Source: Hofstenia miamia
Taxonomy: Eukaryota; Xenacoelomorpha; Acoela
Assembly: GCA_004352715.1 (NCBI GenBank)
Contig: SCFE01000004.1
Coordinates: 3,424,394 to 3,488,393 of the forward strand
Direction: 5' to 3'
Length of the DNA stretch: 64,000 bases
Shown here: in pieces, positions 46,801 through 55,141 of the stretch
Numbering within the stretch: the first letter of the stretch is position 1
Layout: each line of letters starts with the position of its first letter
Notes under the pieces: model-generated
The model's input: the letters and a program-made list of their open reading frames with translations, nothing else
The model's database searches: none
What the model was told of the DNA's origin: nothing
Position numbers and translations under genes: made by a program

Positions 46801-48467
46801 TTAAATAACAAAATCCACAAAGAAATTGTATCTTAAAATGATGATTAATGACTTCTGTAACGCCAAGTGAGAAATCAACATACATATTTTTAAGTAGTTC
46901 AATCAATTTATTTTTTAATGAAAAATTTGCCCTCGAATAGATCCCTTGGTTAAAGTAAATTTACTTTGCACGAATGTATTTTATCTAAGTATTAAGCTAC
47001 AGGAAAGATAAATGCGTTTTATTAAAAAATCGTTTAAAACGTATTCTATGCCAAAACGTTTATTTGTTAAGTTGTTATTGAACTTTAGATTAAATCTGCA
47101 AATACAAAGAAAATTAGGTTTTGGTTCAAGACGTCACTTGAAAAAATGAATCATAAAGGACAAATTAGACAACAATAATGCTGTGAACTATCTACGCCCA
47201 CAACCAAATAATCCAATTTGGGTCCTATTTCTAGACATCATTATCTGAAAAAGAGAAAACAATGATACGATGTCCTTAACCTGAAACAGCAAACTATAAT
47301 ATAGATGTTTTTTTAAAATCTGTTTTAAACGTTTTTGTGAATTCGAATTCACAGTTGAAAAAATAGTTTAAAAACATCTTTAGATAAGTCTTAAGTTTGA
47401 TGTACACATAAACCAACCTGGTGATACTAAAGAATGTAAATAAATTGGAATGATCAAGTGGTTTAATAAATAATAAGCAAGGCATTCATTGATTTCCTGA
47501 ACATCAAGAGCAAAAATATCCTGAATAAAGCAAAGATTGTCAACATGCTCAGCAACAAGATCCCGTAATCGATCCAATGAATTATTATTAAGAGTGCTAT
47601 CCAAACATTTTTCTATTGACAGCACCTAAACATTATATTTATATTATGGAATGCAAAAATTTTACTCTAGATATCATACCTCAGTGTTAGTGGAACTCAA
47701 ATTACCTGATTGCCAACGGAATAAATCAAATTTTCAAAGTAAATGTCAGCAACTCTCTTCATTACAAAATCCCTTGCAAGCATGTCTGGTACACGAAGGC
47801 AATTTAAGGTAATTGTCCTCACAGCAATTCTTACCTAAACGATATAAATTTCCCTTATAAATAACTGTGGGTGACGTACCATTGACTCTGAGTTTGTATG
47901 AAATTTGATGGCTTCGGTAAGAAGAGGAAAATCTGCCGAATGTTCATTGAAGAAGAACGATATTGTATGAACATTCAATTTTAAAGATAGCGTTTTCAAA
48001 AATGATATGTAATACGCCATTATTTCCTCATCAGAAAAATCAAACTTATGGGTGATTATATTGTTGATATGATTGTTGCTGAGAAGAAAATAAAGAGAAG
48101 TATCCTAAATGAAAAAAATTTACTGCAAATCGCTTATTGAAATCTAACTAACCTTTGAAACATTTTCAAATAAAATATTCAATGTTTGTAGCAACTGTTG
48201 ACACAGAACTTCGCCAGATTTTTGCCGCATGATTCTCTTGAAAAATGCCAGCATATTTTTTTCAAAGAAAAAATCAAAAACGCTAGAGTCATTTTGATCA
48301 CCCCAAATTAAAATTTCAGAAATAGATCTGAGAGTTTCGACAAGCAACGAACGATTTTGATCAGTAACAATTGAGTTCTTGGTTAAAACGAGATAAAGAT
48401 GCTTTAAATTTTCTAAAGAATGGAAGTTTTTTGGACGCCATTGCGACTGAAACATTCTTCGTAACAT
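34648..48467 (-). CDS. CLEC16A: CLEC16A/ema/gop-1 homologue, 11 coding exons
   Basis: CLEC16A family proteins are endosome/lysosome-associated regulators of membrane trafficking and mitophagy. Exons (minus strand): 48467-48153, 48104-47880, 47834-47706, 47625-47418, 46492-46271, 45118-44923, 42790-42552, 41735-41412, 41349-41081, 39168-38950, 34890-34648. Every junction is GT-AG, and all phases fit, giving about 858 residues from the Met at 48455 or 862 from 48467; human CLEC16A is about 1050, mainly through a longer low-complexity tail. The FPL domain is in exons 1-2 ([33 protein letters not shown]). Later hallmarks are [19 protein letters not shown] and [16 protein letters not shown]. The final exon is acidic. 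Exons 9 and 10 also appear as partial duplicates around the N at 40167. Confidence 0.95.
35052..35305 (-). CDS. unrecognised possible exon in the CLEC16A last intron
   Basis: After ACTTAAACAG a minus-strand frame of 84 codons stays open to TAG 35052, reading [38 protein letters not shown] and [18 protein letters not shown]. It uses several CpG codons unlike the surrounding intron. It could be a skipped exon, a relict or a transposon piece, since its upstream edge overlaps a MITE-like end. It is not in phase with the needs of exons 10 and 11 by necessity, and no family was recognised. Confidence 0.25.
35298..35446. mobile_element. piggyBac-type MITE relict
   Basis: Inverted CTTTCACTGT / ACAGTGAAAGG ends about 150 bp apart. 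The right side has the TTAA target; the left side has a degenerate TTGA. Two GTGACCCA.ATAT motifs lie inside. Confidence 0.45.
38220..38725 (+). CDS. small two-exon gene nested in a CLEC16A intron, unrecognised
   Basis: Exon 1, 38220-38379, starts ATG in a GCACATGG context and reads [20 protein letters not shown], then [20 protein letters not shown]. The donor is GGGCAG|GTTAAT. A 317-bp intron ends in a strong pyrimidine tract and ACTTTTCAG at 38696. Exon 2, 38697-38725, adds eight codons and a TAA that overlaps a perfect AATAAA at 38721-38726. The phases agree, giving 62 residues. It runs antisense to the CLEC16A homologue. GC and CpG content are above the surroundings. An AG just upstream (GTAATCAG, 38206) leaves the frame open, so exon 1 could be internal to a longer gene. 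No family recognised. Confidence 0.45.
38950..39168 (-). CDS. CLEC16A: CLEC16A exon 10
   Basis: 73 codons, phase 0. Encodes [20 protein letters not shown] and a basic run matching the end of the conserved region. Donor CAGAA|GTATGC. A truncated duplicate is at 40168-40311. Confidence 0.95.
39025..40166. repeat. 1142-bp duplicate, left copy (probable assembly artefact)
   Basis: Same sequence and length as 40168-41309. It ends exactly at the N at 40167. It contains a partial exon 9 and part of exon 10 of the CLEC16A homologue. Confidence 0.85.
40167..40167. other. single-N contig junction
   Basis: Joins the two 1142-bp copies. The resulting exon order 9, partial 10, partial 9, 10 on the minus strand makes no biological sense and supports an unmerged overlap. 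Confidence 0.85.
40168..41309. repeat. 1142-bp duplicate, right copy
   Basis: Begins right after the N; see 39025-40166. Confidence 0.85.
41081..41349 (-). CDS. CLEC16A: CLEC16A exon 9
   Basis: Encodes [19 protein letters not shown] and [19 protein letters not shown]. Acceptor CTTTAG|ACC, donor TTACGA|GTATGA. A truncated duplicate (39938-40166) lies left of the N at 40167. Confidence 0.95.
41412..41735 (-). CDS. CLEC16A: CLEC16A exon 8
   Basis: 108 codons. Encodes [30 protein letters not shown] and [20 protein letters not shown], strongly conserved family blocks. Confidence 0.95.
41736..42551. other. CLEC16A intron 7
   Basis: About 0.8 kb intron between exons 7 and 8. AT-rich, no further feature seen. 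Confidence 0.7.
42552..42790 (-). CDS. CLEC16A: CLEC16A exon 7
   Basis: Acceptor ATTTTTAG|ACTGG, donor GGAAA|GTAGGT. Encodes [15 protein letters not shown] and [19 protein letters not shown], matching the vertebrate helix pair before the linker. Confidence 0.9.
43032..43068 (+). repeat. (ATT)n microsatellite
   Basis: ATT/GTT repeats next to foldback element A; similar ATT runs also lie between elements A and B and after B. Confidence 0.85.
43069..43388. mobile_element. foldback-type element A with iterated GTCCGCTCTGTAC motif
   Basis: The motif GTCCGCTCTGTAC or a close variant occurs at 43070, 43099, 43130, 43240, 43307 and 43340 in direct orientation and once inverted at 43374-43387. The 24-bp arms 43308-43331 and 43363-43386 are perfectly palindromic with a loop of about 31 bp. 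The element lies between ATT-repeat tracts, in intron 6 of the CLEC16A homologue. Confidence 0.7.
43395..44412. mobile_element. foldback-type element B with iterated ATTATAATGGCGCTGAATAC motif
   Basis: The motif occurs four times in direct orientation at the left end (43402, 43591, 43625, 43655) and four times inverted at the right end (44301, 44329, 44361, 44390). Its outermost copies form the terminal inverted repeat. The 0.6-kb core has an 81-codon frame (43912-44157) with no recognised family. Structure fits a foldback or a non-autonomous DNA element with subterminal repeats. Confidence 0.7.
44923..45118 (-). CDS. CLEC16A: CLEC16A exon 6
   Basis: Acceptor ATGTTTTAG|GTAAGC keeps the frame from exon 5; the nearer AG at 45089 does not. 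Encodes [17 protein letters not shown] and [17 protein letters not shown], leading into the hydrophobic helix of exon 7. The long low-complexity insert of vertebrates is missing. Confidence 0.85.
45119..46270. other. CLEC16A intron 5
   Basis: 1.15 kb, AT-rich, no feature seen. Confidence 0.7.
46271..46492 (-). CDS. CLEC16A: CLEC16A exon 5
   Basis: Encodes [20 protein letters not shown], matching the SLYLLSQVF region of the family. Acceptor CTATTTTAG|GTGC, donor TCATCAG|GTTTGT, phase 1 to phase 1. Confidence 0.9.
46493..47417. other. CLEC16A intron 4
   Basis: 0.9 kb, AT-rich, no feature seen. Confidence 0.7.
47418..47625 (-). CDS. CLEC16A: CLEC16A exon 4
   Basis: 69 codons plus one base. 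Encodes [18 protein letters not shown] and [16 protein letters not shown]. Acceptor GTTTAG|GTG, donor CACCAG|GTTGGT. Confidence 0.9.
47706..47834 (-). CDS. CLEC16A: CLEC16A exon 3
   Basis: 43 codons, phase 0. Encodes [19 protein letters not shown], matching the segment after the FPL core. Donor CAATCAG|GTAATT. Confidence 0.95.
47880..48104 (-). CDS. CLEC16A: CLEC16A exon 2
   Basis: 75 codons, phase 0 at both ends. Acceptor TTCATTTAG|GAT, donor CAATG|GTACGT. Contains [20 protein letters not shown] and [12 protein letters not shown] of the FPL domain. Confidence 0.95.
48153..48467 (-). CDS. CLEC16A: CLEC16A exon 1 (start codon)
   Basis: Starts at ATG 48467 or, matching the usual MF start better, ATG 48455. 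It encodes [20 protein letters not shown] and [16 protein letters not shown], the beginning of the FPL domain. Donor AAAG|GTTAGT, phase 0. The frame is open upstream to 48542, so a 5' exon cannot be excluded. Confidence 0.9.
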
Positions 48468-48614
48468 GATGTCACAAATGGAGTCATAAGGGTATAATTC
48501 TAAATATATTAATGAAAAATAGTAAAGCTGTGAAATTCTCATAATTCAAAAATGAACTTAGAATGTTTACGAAACTATTTTTATACAAAAATAGGAGTAA
48601 ACACTTTCAATATA

Positions 48615-48700
48615 CAGTAAAATCGCTCCCTAACGACACTCTATAACGGACTTTTCACCTTAGCGCACTTCTTTCGGGGTTCCTAGAAAATTACACGTTT
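48615..48700 (+). mobile_element. pogo/Tigger-like transposon end
   Basis: TATA followed by CAGTAAAATCGCTCCCTAAC, CTATAACGGACTTTTCACC and TTAGCGCACTT, the pattern of pogo-like terminal repeats. The opposite end was not found, so this is a fragment or solo end. It lies just upstream of the CLEC16A start. Confidence 0.4.
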
Positions 48701-48879
48701 TTTGTTTATAAGCTCTGAATATAACGTACCTATTCGCTAAAGGTAGCTTTATGTAGAGCTCTATATTTCATAAACAAAGCATCTAATTGTATGTGTATAT
48801 GTAAGTAGTAAGTAATTTTTCATTCAAAAGTAATTTTTACTACTACAGGGCTGTTAGCATGATGTGCTTAATCACTAGG

Positions 48880-49740
48880 CACCGAATTTTTACGTCCTAA
48901 AAATCGTTCAAAGGCAAATGAATAAAAGTCAAGTTTTTCGGCAACGAGGACAGTCAAGGGAGATGAAGTAGGAGCAGGTGCATGAGCAAGCAGAGAGAAC
49001 GGATCAGCTAAGATTAAAGACAGCTGAGATTTTTTTAAGCGCGAGGGCGAACAAAACTGTCAAAAGCAGTTGGAGGTTTGAGAGTCAGAAGGAAATTAGC
49101 AGAAGCACAAGCACGACAAAAGACGAGTGAAAGGTGTGATGTTTCTTGAGCCGACGAACAGAGAACGTGACAACACCATCAGAGCGAGTAGAATGGGAAT
49201 TCGAAAATGTTAAAAAAAATCAAATGGATTAAGGGCCAGATTGCGAATCAGTAAACGATTGAACAAGGGGAGATCACGGGCATGGAAATGAAGTAAGAGC
49301 GAGAGAGTGGAGAATTTTAGTAGAGCATCTTTGCATGGTAAGAGAGAAATCCATTTGAAAGCACGAAAGAGCCACCGACTAGGAGAAACATAGAGAATAA
49401 TAGCACAAGGAATAGACTTGAACAACGAGAGTACTACAACAGATGAGGTAATAAAGAGAACTTTACGGAGACGCAAGGACACATGTCCAGTACAATTTAA
49501 TGTAAGTTGGCAGCAAGTTGAACTCCAAGATGAGTATGATGAGGAGAAAAAATTCACTAGGAGAGGAAGAACCATTGATGGAGGTACTGAAAAGAAGATG
49601 CCACATGTCTTGGTAAAAGTAAAATCAAGGTGGATGACAGAAGACCAAATGGTCAACGGCTCAAGATTAGATATTGGAGGCAAAATAACTGGTAAAGTAA
49701 AAAACACAGTAAGCAGGATGAGTTGAGAAAAGATTGAGGG
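48880..49740 (-). pseudogene. non-LTR retrotransposon (LINE) 3' fragment
   Basis: The minus-strand frame at 49210-49707 reads HVSLRLRK, LSLFKSIPCA, FRAFKWISL and LNPFDFF. The same blocks occur in the better LINE copy at 52880-53530 on the plus strand (HVSLRLRK, LSLFKSIPRV, KRAFKWISL). Similarity continues with stops to about 48900. It therefore covers only the region after the RT domain, is 5'-truncated and inactive. Head-on orientation to the plus-strand copy suggests an independent insertion. Confidence 0.7.
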
Positions 49741-50880
49741 AGATATTCACGAACGTTTTTGAAATGCCGAAAAAATGCTTTTATAATAATTAAAAGATTT
49801 CACCGGGCTATCAACACACACACACTTTGTTGAAAAAATAAAAAACACCTAACCGGTGATCTAAAGCCTGAAAATTTTCAAGGTCAACATCTGATTAAAA
49901 TAGATAATTCCCATTATTAGAAATCACTAGAAAGTGTATGAATGACTGAATATTGACATAGAAACACAGGGAAAATAAACATTAATAGAGAAAGCGAATT
50001 CAAAAATATATAAAGTTTGAAATGTTTATGCATATATTTCTACACATACTAATTATTTCGGCTTTGTGCAACTGAAAATGAAAAAAAGTTCACACACAGC
50101 ACACAGTTTTGGCCAATTTTTTTAAAGAATTTTTCCAAATGCAAAGAGCTACTATCCCTTTCGAATGGCTAGCAATTTCTACCCTTAGTGACGCATCCAG
50201 TACCGGCTTTAGGGGGGCGAAGTTATTAGTAAAAAAGGAAGAAAAAAGATCTTATAAACACAGTGAAAATAACAAATATGCATTAATTCAGTTAACTTCA
50301 AAAACGGAGCATTTCTTGATAAACATAACCAATTTGTTCTACCCTACTACGTCTTACCTTTTTATGTATAACACATTTTTGCAGTTGCTTCAATATTTCT
50401 TGCAATCTAAGATTTTATTAGATGACACAATATACAGAATTGCATTAGTCATATGCTAAGCTTGGCAAGCATAAATTATATAGTTATATACTTTTGTTGC
50501 AATTATATATAAATATATCTATAATTTGGTAATACAATTATATCATATGATATTGCTTCAATTATTTCTTTACTAATCCTAATTAAAAATGTTAAAACAC
50601 AGAACGTATTAAAACATTGCTTTTAAATTCAGACCATTTAGTGCATACATACAAAGCACTCAAGGAATTGATACCTACAATAATTCCTGTGTTTTTACTT
50701 TAAGACACTTTAAAATTTAAAATTCTCCAATCCTTTAATTTTAAAAAAGTGGTTTACAGGTTCTTTAAAATTCTAAATAAAAAATTTAAAATTGTCTTTT
50801 AAATTTTAAACCTTAAATTGCAATGTTTAAAATTTTCCAATTTTGAAACGCTAACCTAAAACGTTGAAATGTTAATTTAT
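49741..50880. other. intergenic stretch with one weak frame
   Basis: AT-rich. A plus-strand frame at 50109-50459 (first ATG at 50139, 106 codons) has no recognised motif and no clear splice sites; I do not call it a gene. Runs of TTAAAATTT between 50690 and 50850 look like low-complexity sequence. Confidence 0.45.
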
Positions 50881-50924
50881 AAAATTTACCATTATTTATA
50901 ATTTGAACAACGAGCAATTTATAN

Positions 50925-50944
50925 NNNNNNNNNNNNNNNNNNNN
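50925..50944. other. 20-bp N gap in an (AT)n tract
   Basis: N run followed by TATATATATATA directly before the second Penelope-like element. Confidence 0.9.
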
Positions 50945-50959
50945 TATATATATATAGAA

Positions 50960-51478
50960 ATGGCTTTATCTTTACGAACGAAAATGTCATGGCCAAAAAA
51001 GATTGATAACAACTTAGCCAAAATTGAAACAAAGTTTATGTTTTCACAATTATTGAAATCAGAAAAACCTAGTGAAATTGAATATGATGAACTGAAATTC
51101 AAAGTGAAATCAATATTTAATAATTGTATAAACAAAAAACTTCATATTCCACCTGAATTAATAAAACTAAAAAATTTAATTAAAGATCTAGACATAAATA
51201 AAAGTATTTACATATCGTAGATAAAAACATTGCAGAAATAAAGAAAATTCTAGATGATGATATAAAATTCAAAAAGGTTTTACTAAATACGAAGAAAACT
51301 TCAACTTCAATATTTCAATCTCAAGAAGATAAATTCAATATAACACTTCTTCAAATGAAAAATTCGGGAGAAATCGACAAAGATTATTATAATTGCTTTC
51401 AACCACCAAGACTATCCGGTCTTTGCAAAATACATAAAGATTCAACATCTCCTTTGATCTATGTAATTCATGAAACCT
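50960..51478 (+). pseudogene. Penelope-like element copy 2, N-terminal part
   Basis: From ATG 50960 the frame reads MSWPKKIDNNLAKIE, IHIPPELI-type residues and DLDINKSIYIS, stops at 51220, and resumes in another frame with KNIAEIKKILDDDIKFKKV, QMKNSGEIDKDYYNC and PPRLSGLCKIHKDSTSPLI. The last block is the RT fingers motif of Penelope-like elements. The element is then broken by the LINE that starts near 51478 and continues at 53897-54883. Most of the region is repeated at 51903-52360 because of the duplication around the N at 51902. Confidence 0.7.
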
Positions 51479-51901
51479 CCTCCACGCTTTCTATCCATTT
51501 AAAGCATCTTTACTCCTTTATTTGCTCCTCTAATCGCTACCCCGTCTGTTAGAAGACATCTTGGATTTCTTCACTGCTAAAATCTAATCAGCTTCTCTCC
51601 TGGCAGGTCACATCCTACCGTCCAATAGCTATTCTATCTCGACTGTCTATCATCTTTGAACGCCTTGTTTTTCGTTATGTATTCCCAAAAATTCGTCACC
51701 TCATCTCTTCTTCTCAGCATGGCAACCTTACTTGTTGCTCTAGCATCACTAACTTGCTCACTTTGATTGAAAACTGCTATTTCCACTCTGATCGTAATGA
51801 TCCTGGTTGCATTATCTTTCTTGACATTTCTAAAGCTTTTGATCGGCTCCCTCATTCTATCCTTCTTGACAAATTTGGCTTTACGCTGATTTCATCGAAC
51901 T
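51021..51901 (+). repeat. 881-bp duplicate, left copy (probable assembly artefact)
   Basis: Equal in length to 51903-52783, with two differences in the first 15 bp. It ends at the N at 51902. Confidence 0.85.
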
Positions 51902-51902
51902 N
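51902..51902. other. single-N contig junction
   Basis: Joins the two 881-bp copies, each containing the end of the Penelope-like N-terminal part and the start of the LINE. Confidence 0.85.
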
Positions 51903-52783
51903 AAATTGAGACAGAGTTTATGTTTTCACAATTATTGAAATCAGAAAAACCTAGTGAAATTGAATATGATGAACTGAAATTCAAAGTGAAATCAATATTT
52001 AATAATTGTATAAACAAAAAACTTCATATTCCACCTGAATTAATAAAACTAAAAAATTTAATTAAAGATCTAGACATAAATAAAAGTATTTACATATCGT
52101 AGATAAAAACATTGCAGAAATAAAGAAAATTCTAGATGATGATATAAAATTCAAAAAGGTTTTACTAAATACGAAGAAAACTTCAACTTCAATATTTCAA
52201 TCTCAAGAAGATAAATTCAATATAACACTTCTTCAAATGAAAAATTCGGGAGAAATCGACAAAGATTATTATAATTGCTTTCAACCACCAAGACTATCCG
52301 GTCTTTGCAAAATACATAAAGATTCAACATCTCCTTTGATCTATGTAATTCATGAAACCTCCTCCACGCTTTCTATCCATTTAAAGCATCTTTACTCCTT
52401 TATTTGCTCCTCTAATCGCTACCCCGTCTGTTAGAAGACATCTTGGATTTCTTCACTGCTAAAATCTAATCAGCTTCTCTCCTGGCAGGTCACATCCTAC
52501 CGTCCAATAGCTATTCTATCTCGACTGTCTATCATCTTTGAACGCCTTGTTTTTCGTTATGTATTCCCAAAAATTCGTCACCTCATCTCTTCTTCTCAGC
52601 ATGGCAACCTTACTTGTTGCTCTAGCATCACTAACTTGCTCACTTTGATTGAAAACTGCTATTTCCACTCTGATCGTAATGATCCTGGTTGCATTATCTT
52701 TCTTGACATTTCTAAAGCTTTTGATCGGCTCCCTCATTCTATCCTTCTTGACAAATTTGGCTTTACGCTGATTTCATCGAACT
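51903..52783 (+). repeat. 881-bp duplicate, right copy
   Basis: Begins right after the N; this copy is continuous with the rest of the LINE. Confidence 0.85.
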
Positions 52784-53834
52784 CTTTCAGTCTTACCTAT
52801 CCAATCGTCGTCAGCTTGTCAAAATCAACTCGTCTATTACCTCCCCTGCTCTTGTCTCTAGTGGTGCCTTCCTCAAGGTTTCGTGTTTACTGTTCTCTTC
52901 TTCCTTGTTGCTATCAACGACCTCCCTCAATGTGTCCTCAACTCATCTTGTCTACTGTACGATGATGACACCGCGATTTTCAACTTTGGTAGTTACTCCG
53001 CCTCCAATATTAGCTTTTGCCTACTTGGTCTTCTGTTGAACATCTTGATTTTAGCCCAAGCAAAACATGTGGTATTTTCTTTTCTGTGTCCCCCTTCTTA
53101 TCTTCCTCTTCCTGTGAACTTTTCCCCTCATCATACTCATTATGGAGTTCAACTTGTTGATAACGTAAATTGGTCTGATCATGTGTCCTTACGCCTTCGC
53201 AAAGCTAATTCCTCACTCTTTGACCTTTTCCACAATGTTCCCTTTAATTCCACGGCTGCTGTGAAACTCTCTTTGTTCAAGTCCATTCCTCGTGTCATTT
53301 TTCTCTATGCTTTTCCCTGTTGGTGGCCTTTTCGTTCCTTCTTCCACTTTATGGAACGTTTTCAGAAGCGTGCGTTCAAATGGATCTCTCTCCCTTGCCA
53401 TAGATAAACTCGCTTCTCAATTTGTCCATTCTCCCGCTGTAACTCTACTTCCATGTATGCAATCTTCTATTCAATCGACTGCTCACTCACAAATTGGATC
53501 TTGATCCTTTTGATTTCATTAAGTTCTCTAATTCCCGCTCCACTCGCTCAGATGATGTTGTCACTTCTCCATTCGTTGTCCCAAGAAACATCGCACCCTT
53601 CACTCATTCTTCAATCGCGCTTGTACGACTGCTAATTACATCTTGACTCTCAACCCTCCAACAGTGATTGATTTCTTTTCCCCGCCGCCGAGCTTCAAGA
53701 TATCTTTGATGTCTTTCCTCTTTGCTGAGCCCTTCTCCAACTTTGCCTACTCTTCCATCTGCTCCTATTTCATCTCCTGCGAATGTCCTCGCTGAAGTAA
53801 AACTTGATTGCTTTTTATTTAAAGTCATTCATTA

Positions 53835-53896
<62 letters not shown>
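52360..53896 (+). pseudogene. LINE (non-LTR retrotransposon) inserted in the Penelope-like element
   Basis: Reverse transcriptase of a Jockey/CR1-like LINE. Blocks in order: SYRPIAILSRLSIIFERLV, SSQHGNLTCCSSITNLLTL, CIIFLDISKAFDRLPHSILL (palm Asp), then in shifted frames INDLPQCVLNSSCLLYDDD, whose DDD corresponds to the Y-x-DD site. After the RT come HVSLRLRK, LSLFKSIP and KRAFKWISL. Endonuclease domain is absent, so the copy is 5'-truncated. It ends in an (ATT)n tail at 53831-53896, typical of LINE insertion. Several frameshifts and stops. The same LINE start is present a second time at 51478-51901 because of the duplication artefact. Confidence 0.75.
53831..53896 (+). repeat. (ATT)n tail of the LINE
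   Basis: About 20 ATT units at the 3' end of the LINE, directly before Penelope-like sequence resumes. Confidence 0.85.
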
Positions 53897-53898
<2 letters not shown>

Positions 53899-54883
53899 GA
53901 AAGAAATTGATCATATAATATCGCTAACACCTGAATCAGCCTGCCATTTACTGATGAAGAACTTCGAAAGCTTCTATTATCAGCTTCATGAAACATTTAC
54001 TTTTGTTTGAAAATGAATTTGTATAACCTACATGATGGGATGTCATTGGGATCTCCATTCGGCCCGACGTTTGCGAATTTCGCAATAGATTTAATCGAAA
54101 AGACTTTTCTAAATTAAGAACACCACCATTTTATTACAAACGTTATGTCGATGATTTTTTTGCTTGATGGAAAACGAAGATCATGCATCAATGTATCTTT
54201 CTTATATTAATTCGCAACTAATTGAAACTCTATTTACTTGTTAATAGGAAAAAGATTTAATAAATTTTTTAGATGCAACATTGAAGACATAAATGGGATT
54301 TGAAATATCCGCTTTTAGAAAGCCTACTAACACCGGATTATATATAAAATTTCAATCATACTGTGATAATAAATATAAACATTCAATTCAATGTTTTACT
54401 ATCATATAACTACAATGTACTTACAAAGGCTTTTGACAAAATATTTGAAAATCTAAGATCTAATGGGTATCCTGAAAAGTTATTGCGAAAACATCAAAAG
54501 AAATTCTAACATCCTCTTCATTAGAACACAAAGGTAATATATTTTGGAAAGTAAGGAAATCAGGAATTATACAAATTTTAAATTCGGAAAAAACATCAAA
54601 TTTAATTCGTAACAACAAAACCTTTGGTTTACAAATATAATTGTCTCAGAAGTGTGACAGCTTCTACATTGGTGAAACCAAAAGACATTTGAAGACACGA
54701 ATTCAAGAATATCTATATGGACACTTACAATCCGAAATATTATGTACTCGAAAATGCATAAAGCATCAACATCTAACTAATATTTTAATGAAACACAAAT
54801 GCACCAAGATGGCAGAATCAATTTATATTAAGGAAGAGAAACATAATTTAAAACCAAAATGTCATCGAACTTCATTTATTTGA
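53897..54883 (+). pseudogene. Penelope-like element copy 2, C-terminal part
   Basis: Resumes with KEIDHIISLTPES and, in different frames, GMSLGSPFGPTFANF-type RT residues near 54030-54080, then YVDDFF near 54145, FLDATLKT and AFRKPTNTGLYIKF (thumb). The last frame, 54641-54883, carries the GIY-YIG-like nuclease: FYIGETKRHLKTRIQEYLYG. Many frameshifts and stops. Together with 50960-51478 it gives nearly the full domain order of a Penelope-like element. Related to copy 1 (9919-11078) and copy 3 (58719-59410), but diverged from both. Confidence 0.75.
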
Positions 54884-55008
54884 GCTTAATTTAATTAATG
54901 ATTTGTAAATTTATAATTTTACCACCAAATAATAATTTGATTTTGACTGACGATGATACAGGAACCACCGAAAGTATTTTTAATTAAAAATTTCATTGTT
55001 TTTTCGTT

Positions 55009-55108
55009 ATATATATATATATATATATATANNNNNNNNNNNNNNNNNNNNNNNNNNNNNNNNNNNNNNNNNNNNNNNNNNNNNNNNNNNNNNNNNNNNN
55101 NNNNNNNN

Positions 55109-55138
<30 letters not shown>
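55009..55138. repeat. (AT)n microsatellite with a 77-bp N gap
   Basis: (AT)n on both sides of N 55032-55108. Confidence 0.9.

Positions 55139-55141
<3 letters not shown>

Noticed and set aside
50109-50459. 116-codon plus-strand frame as a gene
   Set aside because: Starts with TTG, has no clear splice sites or motifs and lies between transposon fragments.
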